DNA from: Abyssibacter profundi
Lineage (GTDB): Bacteria > Pseudomonadota > Gammaproteobacteria > Nevskiales > OUC007
DNA: 64,000 bases
Assembly (NCBI RefSeq): GCF_003151135.1
Contig: NZ_QEQK01000010.1
Coordinates: 62,001-126,000 of the forward strand
Reading direction: 5' to 3'
Positions within the stretch are counted from its first letter, which is position 1. Every line of letters starts with the position of its first letter. The notes under the pieces were generated by a model that searched no databases, was not told the DNA's origin, and was given only the letters and a program-made list of their open reading frames with translations. A program made the translations under genes and the position numbers. Positions 25,901 to 33,501 of the stretch are shown piece by piece.

Positions 25901-26163
25901 AAGGCTCGCAAGACACTGCACTTAAGCTAGATCTCAAGACCTTGATCATCGAGGAAACAGAGCAGGAACTCGCCGCCGAGGACCTGACTGACGACGAACC
26001 GTTATTCGGCCCGGATGCCCGCCTGGAGCTGGATTCGATCGACGGCCTGCAGATCTCCATGGCCCTGCAGGTGGCTTACGGCGTGCGGATCACCGACCCC
26101 AAGGAGCTGATGCGCGTCATGCAGAGCATCAACACCCTGGCGGATCACCTGCAGCCGGATTGA
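25897..26163 (+). CDS. Acyl carrier protein (DarC-like, third ACP)
   Basis: 88 aa from ATG 25897. Phosphopantetheine site LELDSIDG with Ser47; the C-terminal ADHLQPD ends the ACP fold. It sits between the ABC permease and a ketosynthase and faces the darA-darB operon, so it probably serves dialkylresorcinol synthesis (DarC role). Assignment to DAR instead of polyene synthesis is by position only. Confidence 0.85.
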   Translation: MKGSQDTALKLDLKTLIIEETEQELAAEDLTDDEPLFGPDARLELDSIDGLQISMALQVAYGVRITDPKELMRVMQSINTLADHLQPD

Positions 26164-26164
26164 C

Positions 26165-27280
26165 GTGCAGACCACATCTATCCGTAGCCTGGCCATGCAG
26201 GCCGCTCCGGGCGCGACACCGCCCGAGCGCCTGGAGGTTCTGCGCAGCGGCTTACCCCCGCAGGCCATCGGGGTCTCGGATCAAACGGGTCAACGCTGGC
26301 CCTACATGTCGCGTCGTCGGCCGGACACCACCGCATCGTTTTGGGCCGACATGGCCGCCGTTGCGGAGGACGCCCTCAATGCCGCTGACCTGTCGGACCA
26401 CGCGCGTGCAACCCTGCCGGTACTGCTCGGGAGTACCTGCCTGGACATGCCGGACCTTGAGGCTGCGCTGCATTCCCAGCCCCAAGCCCCGGCCCTGATG
26501 AACGCACACTGCGGCCGGACACTGGATCAGCTGGCCACCGAGCTGGGGCTGGGTGGCCCGCAGTTCACCCTGTCGACCGCTTGCTCCTCAGCGGCCAATG
26601 CCCTGCTCCACGCCCGGCGTCTGCTAGTGGCCGGCCGGGCGGAGCATGTCCTGGTCATCGGCACCGAGTTCTACAACCGATTGACCCTCTCCGGCTTCGC
26701 GTCGTTGCTGCTGCTCAGCCCGGACACATTCCGGCCGTTCGACGCTGACCGCGAGGGCCTGATACTCGGGGAGGCCGTCGGTGCCATGGTGTTGTCGCGC
26801 CAGCCGCGTGACCGGGGCGACCTTGGCCGCCTGCTGGGTGGCGCCACCGGCTGCGACCCCAGCAGCCCGACCAACTCCAGCCCCGAGTTTCTGGTCAGGA
26901 TCATGCAGCAGGCACTCGATGACGCCGGTCTCACCACGGACGACTTGCTGGCTATTAAGGCGCATGGCACCGGCACGCCCAGCAATGACGCTGCCGAAGG
27001 TGCGGCCCTGGATCGCCTGTTCGGCAACCGTCATCCGGTCACATCACTCAAGCCCTATTTCGGCCACACCCTGGGCGCCTGCGGTTTGGTGGAGCTTGCC
27101 GGTTTGCTCGAGGCCTGGTCAGCGGGTTTTCTGCCCGCGACACCCGGTTTCCGGACCCTGGGTTCAGGCGAGCAAATGACGCCGATCACCCAGCCTCATC
27201 CGCTGCCAGCGGAAGGCGCTGTGCTCTGCAACAGCTTCGGTTTCGGTGGCAACACCACCAGCCTGGTCGTTGCACGATGA
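26165..27280 (+). CDS. Beta-ketoacyl-ACP synthase (dialkylresorcinol branch)
   Basis: 371 aa from GTG 26165, one base after the ACP stop; ATG 26195 is an alternative. Active-site Cys140 in STACSSAANA, His in AHGTGTPSND and in YFGHTLGACG, so it is a complete FabF-type enzyme, on the short side. The N-terminal 30 residues are weakly conserved. It likely makes or extends one of the acyl chains condensed by DarB. It is translationally coupled to the next ketosynthase-like gene (ATGA). Confidence 0.85.
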   Translation: MQTTSIRSLAMQAAPGATPPERLEVLRSGLPPQAIGVSDQTGQRWPYMSRRRPDTTASFWADMAAVAEDALNAADLSDHARATLPVLLGSTCLDMPDLEAALHSQPQAPALMNAHCGRTLDQLATELGLGGPQFTLSTACSSAANALLHARRLLVAGRAEHVLVIGTEFYNRLTLSGFASLLLLSPDTFRPFDADREGLILGEAVGAMVLSRQPRDRGDLGRLLGGATGCDPSSPTNSSPEFLVRIMQQALDDAGLTTDDLLAIKAHGTGTPSNDAAEGAALDRLFGNRHPVTSLKPYFGHTLGACGLVELAGLLEAWSAGFLPATPGFRTLGSGEQMTPITQPHPLPAEGAVLCNSFGFGGNTTSLVVAR

Positions 27281-28113
27281 ACGCGCTGCGCATTCAGGCC
27301 AGCCATTCCATGGAATGGCCGGCAGCCGAGACTCCGACCAATCTCGCCGAAACCCTGCGTGAACTGACAGGCCGGCCCGGCCCCCGTCGCGTGAGCCGGC
27401 TCGTGCGGCTGGCTCTGCTCGGTGCACGACAGTGTCTGGGCAACCGCCAGCTGCCGGCAGACAGCGCGGTGCTGCTGACCACCCGGACCGGTCCAGTCGC
27501 GGACACCGTGACCCTGTTGCAACAAGGCGCAGCCGGTCTGCCCCTGCCCCCCGTTCAGTTCGTCAACGTTTCCAGCAACATGGTGAGTTACTACCTGGCC
27601 GCCGAACTGGGCGTGCAAGGCAGCAATCAAGTCATCCTGTCACGCGAGCATGCCTGGTTTGGCTTGCTGGAAACGGCGCAACTGACACTGCCGCCCGGTA
27701 CCCCCGTGCTTCTGGGCGCCGTCGAAGAGAATCTGTGGCCGCTGGCGGAACATCGGCAGCGTCTCGGGCTTGCCGACGAGGCACCACTAGGCGACAGCAG
27801 CCACTGGCTGCTGGTCGAGACAGGCGAGGGGCCCGGGCCCTGCATCACGGCATTGGAGCGCCACCCAGATGATCAGGCCATGCGCGCCCGTCTGCGCCGG
27901 TGCCCACCCGAGACCACTCTGACCCTGACAGCCAACGCGCGTCAGGCCTTACCCGAACGACCGCCCTGCCCATCCGCGGCCCCTAGCCAGCTACAGAATG
28001 GCTTACCGGATGCGCACGCGGTCATCCATTGGCTGGCCGAACTCACTGGCCCGGGCTGGTGGCTGGACCGCAGCCCCCGCGGGCACTGGGTGATCATCGC
28101 CGCCCAAGCTTAG
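27277..28113 (+). CDS. Ketosynthase-like protein lacking the catalytic Cys
   Basis: 278 aa. Weak thiolase-fold resemblance: VNVSSNMVSYYLAAELGVQGSN then ILSREHAWFGLLETAQLTL and VLLGAVEENLW follow the layout of a ketosynthase N-terminal half. The position of the catalytic Cys is occupied by HAW. It may be a chain-length-factor-like partner for the preceding ketosynthase. The last 80 residues match nothing I recognise. It closes the five-gene plus operon and is convergent with the BtrH gene. Confidence 0.55.
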   Translation: MNALRIQASHSMEWPAAETPTNLAETLRELTGRPGPRRVSRLVRLALLGARQCLGNRQLPADSAVLLTTRTGPVADTVTLLQQGAAGLPLPPVQFVNVSSNMVSYYLAAELGVQGSNQVILSREHAWFGLLETAQLTLPPGTPVLLGAVEENLWPLAEHRQRLGLADEAPLGDSSHWLLVETGEGPGPCITALERHPDDQAMRARLRRCPPETTLTLTANARQALPERPPCPSAAPSQLQNGLPDAHAVIHWLAELTGPGWWLDRSPRGHWVIIAAQA

Positions 28114-28163
28114 GACCGGCGCCACTTGATCGCCGCCACCGCAACGGACAGAACCTGCGCCGA

Positions 28164-29192
28164 TCAATCCAGGTGAGCCAGTGACCGCCTAGGCTTACGC
28201 GAAACTGCCAGCACATCGCGGAAGGCCTGCGCCTCCAGCGTGGCGACCCGCGCCAACGCCTCGATCGGGCCTGCCAGTTCCACGGCCTGCCGACTGCGGA
28301 TTTGTCGCGCGCAGGCCACGGCAAACTGCCGCCAGGCATCCCCGCAAGCCGTCAGGCTCTGACCGACCTCGGCCAGATCGGCACGATTCAACCGATCCGC
28401 CATCTCATGCAGGTAGGCGGCATACATGAATCGGAAGCCGCCGCCTCCGGTGCCAATCTCTTCCTGCATACGGACGATCTGGCCCAGGTAGAGCCGCTGA
28501 CGCGCATCGTCCGAACGCCGGGGGAGGCGTTCCAGCTGACGCCCCAGCAGACGAATGCCCCTGATACCGACAAACGGCAACGGCGCGCGCAGCATCATGT
28601 TGGCCGTCTTGCGCACACTGCGGGCGAAGGCCGTGGACCAGTCGATCGTTCCGGGCACCGAGACCGGCCAGTACATCAGCCCCTTGGGTGCCAGGGCACC
28701 CCGCACGAACCGCGCCCGCTGCAGCGCCTCGCGCGGGCAGCGCTGTGGCGCCTCGAAGACCGGATCACTGACCAGGTAGTCATCGCCGTCACGGCCGTAC
28801 ACGATCAGATTGTGTGCGTTGAAGTGAAAACGCATGGCGTCCGGAAAATAGGGCAGCCAGTACACAGAGGCCTGAATACCCACGGCGCGCCCCTGTTCCA
28901 GGGCGGCGTCCAGCGCCGCCATCCCGGCTGCGGGATGACGAAATCGCTGCTGCGCCCAGCGCACGCCGATGCGCCGCGCCAGGCCACGGTAAATCCGCCC
29001 GGGCGGCATGCGGTAACTGGTCAGCGGCAGTTCGTTAATGCGCACGAACGGCAGATGCACGAAGGTCAGCCCGCTGGACAGGCCGAGCACCTCGGCTTCC
29101 GACAGGGTCAGGCCGGCAGCTTCCAGCAGAATCGAACTAACACCGGTTTCGCAGTGGCCTGCATGACGGTGCGTAATGGGTTGTAGATTCAT
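28164..29192 (-). CDS. BtrH N-terminal domain protein, putative acyl-ACP transferase
   Basis: 342 aa. The first 150 residues follow the BtrH pattern: HAGHCETGVSSILLEAAG with candidate nucleophile Cys14, SEAEVLGLSSGLTF, and AHNLIVYGRDGDDYLVSDP giving His127 and Asp143 for a Cys-His-Asp triad. In butirosin synthesis BtrH moves an acyl group from an ACP to an aminoglycoside amine. The C-terminal half is helical. It is coupled (ATGA) to the HTH-like gene in the darB operon. It may esterify the polyene acid with the dialkylresorcinol; this is inferred. Confidence 0.75.
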   Translation of the reverse strand: MNLQPITHRHAGHCETGVSSILLEAAGLTLSEAEVLGLSSGLTFVHLPFVRINELPLTSYRMPPGRIYRGLARRIGVRWAQQRFRHPAAGMAALDAALEQGRAVGIQASVYWLPYFPDAMRFHFNAHNLIVYGRDGDDYLVSDPVFEAPQRCPREALQRARFVRGALAPKGLMYWPVSVPGTIDWSTAFARSVRKTANMMLRAPLPFVGIRGIRLLGRQLERLPRRSDDARQRLYLGQIVRMQEEIGTGGGGFRFMYAAYLHEMADRLNRADLAEVGQSLTACGDAWRQFAVACARQIRSRQAVELAGPIEALARVATLEAQAFRDVLAVSRKPRRSLAHLD

Positions 29193-29596
29193 ACGGGTGG
29201 CTCCGCCTCGGGCAGCAACTGCGCCACATCACAACCCAGCGCATCCGCGTATCGCTGCCTTAGCGCAGGACTCAGACGCCGATAACCCTTCGCGCGAAGA
29301 TGACGCTTCACCCGCCAGGCCCACAGCCCGGTGGCCTGCGCCAGCGTGGGGATATCCATGCGGCGCAGGTACATGATCACCTCCAGGGGCGACCCCTGCC
29401 CGGCGGCGCAGCGCGCGCGGGCCGCCTGGGCCTGGGCTTCGAACGTGGCAACCGCCAGCGTGTTCGCGGCCTCCTCCACCGCCCAGCCAGAAGACGCCGC
29501 CACGACATACCCGCCGTCGGCATCCTGGGCATAAACTGCCCGCCGCTCTTTCGCATAGCCGGGACTGTCGTCCTGCGGCACCTCCTCAAGCTTCAT
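29189..29596 (-). CDS. Small HTH-like protein of the resorcinol operon
   Basis: 135 aa from ATG 29596, which overlaps the DarB stop (ATGA); the frame to 29662 is a shadow. The C-terminal 60 residues look like an XRE-type helix-turn-helix (MDIPTLAQATGLWAWRVKRHL, then LSPALRQRYADALG). The N-terminal half is an alanine-rich helix. Its own stop overlaps the BtrH start. I do not recognise a named family. It could be a regulator or an accessory protein; tight coupling to both enzymes argues for the latter. Confidence 0.62.
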   Translation of the reverse strand: MKLEEVPQDDSPGYAKERRAVYAQDADGGYVVAASSGWAVEEAANTLAVATFEAQAQAARARCAAGQGSPLEVIMYLRRMDIPTLAQATGLWAWRVKRHLRAKGYRRLSPALRQRYADALGCDVAQLLPEAEPPV

Positions 29597-30750
29597 GCCC
29601 CCTCCACCACCGTCAGCAGCATGTATGCGGCCGAGAAGCGCCCGCTCTCGGGCACAAAGCACAGCACCCGCTGACCCGGCGCCAGCGAGGTTTCGCGTTG
29701 CAGCGCATCCAGCATCAGATAGATCGACGCCGAGCCGACATTGCCGACCTCCGGCAGATTGGTGAACCAGCGGTCTTCAGGAATTTCGAACCCGATTCGG
29801 CGTAAGCCCTGCTGGATGCGCGGGCGGAAGTATTCGGAAGAGTAGTGCGGCAGAAACCAGTCAATCGCATCGGCGGCCAGCGGTCGACGTGCCAGCACCT
29901 CTGGCAACGCGCGCTCGATCGTCAACGCGACGATGTGCTCGTTGAGCTGACGCACGTCCTGCTGGAAGGTCATCGCCCCGGAGGCCGACCAGGCGTCGGC
30001 GGGCAGCTCCCGCCAGCCCTGCAAGCCGCCCTCGGCCTGCTTGCGGGCACCGGCATACATGCAGGCCGCCTGTTCATGAGCGTAGGAGCGCAGCTCAATC
30101 CAGTCCAGCCGGAACGACAGTCCGTGTTCCGCAGGCTGCCGACCCAGCAGCAGTGCGCCGGCGCCATCAGACAGCATCCAGCGCAGGAACACGCCATCGA
30201 ATGCCAGCTCCGGCCGCCGCTCCATCGCTGACAGTTGCGCCTCGTACTGCGCCGTGAACTGCTCGGATCGCATGAAGGTTGAGGCGGTTTCCGAACCCGT
30301 GGCCACCGCCGTGCTGGCCTGTCCGGCGGACACGGTCAGGGCGGCGTAGCGCAGTGCCGCCACCCCGGAGCAGCAAATTCCGGCTAGGGAGACAGCCTCG
30401 CAGCTGGCCGCCTCAGGCAATTCACCATGAACCATGACCCCGTGGCCCGGCGCCATCTGATCTGGCGAGGAGGTGCCGCAGGCCAACACATCCAGGTCGG
30501 GCAACGAGAAGTCCGCGCCGACCAGGCCTTTCACGGCCTCGGCAGTGAGCCGGGCATTGGTATGCGTGGGCTGGCGGGTGGCCGGATCCACCGCGTAGTA
30601 GCGCTGCCGGATCCCGTTGCGGCTGAGCACGATGCGCCGCTCGCGTGCGGGCCGATCTCCGATCTGACCCAGCACGGACTCCATGTCGTCGTTAGATACC
30701 GGCGCATTCGGTAGCACGGCACTGGTGCCGCGAATAAAAACGTCTTGCAA
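29593..30750 (-). CDS. darB: DarB-like ketosynthase III for dialkylresorcinol
   Basis: 385 aa. KAS III catalytic residues are Cys127 in GICCSG, His302 in FLPHYSSEYF and Asn337 in VGNVGSAS. The N-terminal block SNDDMESVLGQIG...SRNGIRQRYY is characteristic of the StlD/DarB-type enzymes as I know them. DarB condenses a beta-ketoacyl thioester with an enoyl thioester and cyclises to a cyclohexanedione. DarA then aromatises it. It follows darA by 11 bases in the same operon. Confidence 0.82.
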   Translation of the reverse strand: MQDVFIRGTSAVLPNAPVSNDDMESVLGQIGDRPARERRIVLSRNGIRQRYYAVDPATRQPTHTNARLTAEAVKGLVGADFSLPDLDVLACGTSSPDQMAPGHGVMVHGELPEAASCEAVSLAGICCSGVAALRYAALTVSAGQASTAVATGSETASTFMRSEQFTAQYEAQLSAMERRPELAFDGVFLRWMLSDGAGALLLGRQPAEHGLSFRLDWIELRSYAHEQAACMYAGARKQAEGGLQGWRELPADAWSASGAMTFQQDVRQLNEHIVALTIERALPEVLARRPLAADAIDWFLPHYSSEYFRPRIQQGLRRIGFEIPEDRWFTNLPEVGNVGSASIYLMLDALQRETSLAPGQRVLCFVPESGRFSAAYMLLTVVEGA

Positions 30751-30761
30751 AAGTTCCCCCG

Positions 30762-31697
30762 TCAGGATGCGGTCGCGCCCGGCTGGCGCTCAAGCTCGGC
30801 CGCAGCGGCCTGCACCCGTTGTGGCGCCAGCCGGGCGAGCAATCGCCGCAGCAATAGCGACACCGGCACGACCGTCATGATCATCAGCAATAGGAATGCC
30901 ATATAGGCGACCAGCACCACGCGTCGCAGCGGTGTTCCCGGTGCTCCGCAGGCACGCAGCAAGCGGCCCCAGATGCGGAAACTGCGTTTGCCGATGCGTT
31001 CGCTACCGGCCAGCGCAGGATCGACACGCAAGGCGTCTGTCCCCTCCAGCATCGACCGGCCCGCCTGCCATTGCGTGTCTTCCAGCGCCTGCCGGATGCG
31101 CAGACCATACCGCGATACACCCTGGATCTGTTCTTCGGTCAGCCCCGCGCGCGGCAGCCCCCAGAACGCCTCCCGCCGCCCGGTCAGCACCCAGCGCGGC
31201 GTGGTGATGAATGTGGCCAGTGCCGGGCCCGGATCGGTCAGCGCCAGGTGGTCAGTGGGCCTGGCATCGGCCGCCCGCAGCAGTTCCAGCACATCTCGAT
31301 GCGCCTCTACCCACATATTGCGGCAGGTGGTCACCGTGACCACCGGCGTCTTCGCCAGCAACTGCCGGGCCTGCGGGCTGCGCAACCAGCTGGCAATCGC
31401 GGGCGCCGGCGACAGGAACCACACCGGGTAGGCCAAGATGACGAGGTCATAGGACGTGGCACAGGACCAGGGCTGCAAGTTGACGGGTGACTGCGCCACC
31501 GTCTCCGGAAAACTGTCCAGGAACTGCCAGAAAGGCCAGGGCCAGGGCGCTGGCTCCAGGGCGGCCAGCTCCAGCTCGTCGATCGCATGGCCGGCGTCGC
31601 GCAGCGGTGCGGTCAAGGCATCCGCTACAGCGCGCGTCTGCCCCGACTGCGAAAAATGCACCAGCAATATGGATCGGCGCACGGTATCGGCAGCCAT
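30762..31697 (-). CDS. darA: DarA-like dialkylresorcinol-condensing enzyme
   Basis: 311 aa. Flavodoxin-like start ILLVHFSQSGQTRAV (FMN phosphate loop SQSGQT), then the DarA-characteristic PWPFWQFLDSFPE, YDLVILAYPVWFLSPAPA and VTVTTCRNMWVEAH. A C-terminal transmembrane segment VVLVAYMAFLLLMIM anchors it. In known DAR pathways DarA oxidises the DarB product to the resorcinol. It is the first gene of the four-gene minus operon darA, darB, HTH-like, BtrH-like. Confidence 0.85.
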   Translation of the reverse strand: MAADTVRRSILLVHFSQSGQTRAVADALTAPLRDAGHAIDELELAALEPAPWPWPFWQFLDSFPETVAQSPVNLQPWSCATSYDLVILAYPVWFLSPAPAIASWLRSPQARQLLAKTPVVTVTTCRNMWVEAHRDVLELLRAADARPTDHLALTDPGPALATFITTPRWVLTGRREAFWGLPRAGLTEEQIQGVSRYGLRIRQALEDTQWQAGRSMLEGTDALRVDPALAGSERIGKRSFRIWGRLLRACGAPGTPLRRVVLVAYMAFLLLMIMTVVPVSLLLRRLLARLAPQRVQAAAAELERQPGATAS

Positions 31698-31831
31698 GAG
31701 TTATCCCGCCCCAAGTCGGCCAAAGTGTAGCAATCTGACCGGGGCCGGGGGTGGCTCAGATCACGCCAGCCGGAGGAAAAAGCCCGTGCTCACCGAACTG
31801 CGCTGGGAGGCGCGAGTAGATCAGTGCTTCC

Positions 31832-33100
31832 TTAATAGTCCGGATCAAAGTTGAAGTAGATCGGGTTCGACAACGCGATCATGTTCCCGCTGAGCGCGGA
31901 CGCGCCGGGGACTTCGGGATAGGGCACGGGTAGACCCGTGACTTCCACCCGGTAGTAGCTGCGTTGGCCGGCAGGCGGGTTGTCCACGAAGGTCACGGTT
32001 GTCTGCCCCGGTGCAATGGTCAGGCTGGTGAAGTCTGCCCCATCACGGACCACCTGAACGGTGTAGGGAAGCAGGCCAGCGGAGCCGCCCAGCAGTTCGA
32101 CATGAAATGTCACGGCGTCGCCAGTCGGCACGATGTTGTCGCCCATCATCATGTCGGCCTCACCATCGCCGTCCACATCTGCGGTGAACTCGACGCGGGG
32201 CGCATGGGGGTTGGCGCTAATCGACACCCGCCCGTTGGTCAGTGCCTCAACCACGGCAGCAGCGCTCCGCTCGGTGGCGAATACCCAGGTCGTCGGCGTA
32301 CCGACGTTGTTCCCACCGGCCTGGATGCTGTTCGGGACCGGCGTATCGCCTGGCTCCGGATAACCATGGTGGGAGTCGCTGCCCCCACGCCCGGTGAGAT
32401 CCCGCCCGGACTTCAGCAGGTCGTCCCAGATGGTAACGGCGCCCTCGTTCGTGGCCCAGATGGCCGAGTTCCAGACCTCGATGGAATGAACCATGTCGTA
32501 GCTGAAGCTGAAACTGTCGCCGTTGCCTGGATGATTAGCTGATAAGTGAATGCCGGCCTCTTTGACAAAGGCGGCAATCCGGGCGTCGAAGTCGTCCCGC
32601 AGGTCATACAGTTGCTGGTGGTCATAGGGCTGGGCCGAGAATGTATTGCCATGGCCCCGATGTGTGGTCCATTCCGCTCCGTACAGCATGATCAAGGGGC
32701 TGGAGACAAAGGCCGGATCAGACCAGGTGTGCTCCGCCACGGCACCCTCCACGTGGTTGTCGTGATCGGACAACCCCAGGAAGTCCATGCCCACGGACTC
32801 GGCCAAGCCCGTGATCTTGGTGATCGGGTTATTGGATGCATCCGCGCTGTGATCCGAGTGGATGTGCAAATCTCCGCGCAGCCATTCGCCCGCGGTCAGA
32901 CTGGCAACAGGCGGCAGATCCAACTCGCCCGCGGGCGCACCGCCGGATTCATCATGGCCCGGCGCATCGGGTGCCGCGGGCCCTTGATCATCGCCACCCT
33001 GCACAGGCGCCCCGGTGTTCCCGGGATCGCCCGTTCCGCAACCACCCATCGAAGCCAACGCCGCAGCGACAAGGACAACGGAAAGACGACGCAAAACCAT
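31832..33100 (-). CDS. PHP-domain (CehA/McbA-type) metallohydrolase lipoprotein
   Basis: 422 aa. Signal peptide with lipobox (SMGGC), then a low-complexity Gly/Pro/Asp linker (about 23-60) and a PHP domain: GDLHIHSDHSADAS, GLSDHDNHVEG, HLSANHPGNG and GGSDSHHGYPEPG supply the metal-binding His/Asp residues. The last 120 residues are beta-rich, with DVDGDGEADMMMGD resembling a calcium-binding insert. It is probably an extracytoplasmic phosphoesterase or related hydrolase; substrate unknown. Confidence 0.8.
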   Translation of the reverse strand: MVLRRLSVVLVAAALASMGGCGTGDPGNTGAPVQGGDDQGPAAPDAPGHDESGGAPAGELDLPPVASLTAGEWLRGDLHIHSDHSADASNNPITKITGLAESVGMDFLGLSDHDNHVEGAVAEHTWSDPAFVSSPLIMLYGAEWTTHRGHGNTFSAQPYDHQQLYDLRDDFDARIAAFVKEAGIHLSANHPGNGDSFSFSYDMVHSIEVWNSAIWATNEGAVTIWDDLLKSGRDLTGRGGSDSHHGYPEPGDTPVPNSIQAGGNNVGTPTTWVFATERSAAAVVEALTNGRVSISANPHAPRVEFTADVDGDGEADMMMGDNIVPTGDAVTFHVELLGGSAGLLPYTVQVVRDGADFTSLTIAPGQTTVTFVDNPPAGQRSYYRVEVTGLPVPYPEVPGASALSGNMIALSNPIYFNFDPDY

Positions 33101-33187
33101 GGCTCAACACGCTCTGACCAGCAATAAGGGCCGGGAGGCTAGGGCGAGTCCATTGCGAGATCATGACTCGCGGCGCGGTGACGCCCA

Positions 33188-33213
33188 TAAAAAAAGCGGC
33201 CTTGCGGCCGCTT
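33188..33213 (-). terminator. Rho-independent terminator (minus strand)
   Basis: An 8-bp stem AAGCGGCC/GGCCGCTT with a 4-base loop is followed by T7 on the minus strand. It lies 289 bases beyond the Old Yellow Enzyme stop and 88 bases upstream of the PHP-lipoprotein start, so it ends the candidate sRNA. Confidence 0.8.
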
Positions 33214-33302
33214 AGAGGAGAGCCCACTGGGGTGCTGGGCAATTCGAGCGGAGACTGAACTCGACGCTCAATGCACGACACACGGGGAAGGATGTGTCGT
33301 GC
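33188..33302 (-). ncRNA. Candidate small RNA with C-rich hairpin loops
   Basis: On the minus strand an extended -10 TGGTTTAAT (33316-33308) is followed about 6 bases later by a perfect 10-bp stem, GCACGACACA/TGTGTCGTGC (33302-33293 and 33282-33273), with loop TCCTTCCCCG. A weaker GAGCG/CGCTC stem comes next. Then GCCCA/TGGGC (33240-33236, 33226-33222) has loop GCACCCCAG. The RNA ends in an intrinsic terminator: AAGCGGCC/GGCCGCTT (33213-33194) plus seven T. Length is about 115 nt. No known RNA family is recognised. Confidence 0.5.
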
Positions 33303-33501
33303 GAAGCATTAAACCAGCGCCCATGTAAGGAAAATGTGAGGTCAGCGCATTCTTTTCGTTTGGTGCGTTTAGTTGCAACGAATCGAGCTGTATGCGATTG
33401 ATCCCCATGATCATTTCTGTCCGCTTAAGGCCGTAACCGTTGGTCGGCCGCCTCAGAACAGGTCCAGCAGATCGCAGAACCCGCCCCGGCCAGCGCCAAT
33501 A

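Noticed and set aside
33273-33419. 48-codon minus-strand frame (MIMGINRIQLDSL...) over the candidate sRNA promoter
   Set aside because: No convincing ribosome site, and it runs through the -10 and the first sRNA stem; the RNA reading explains more of the structure.
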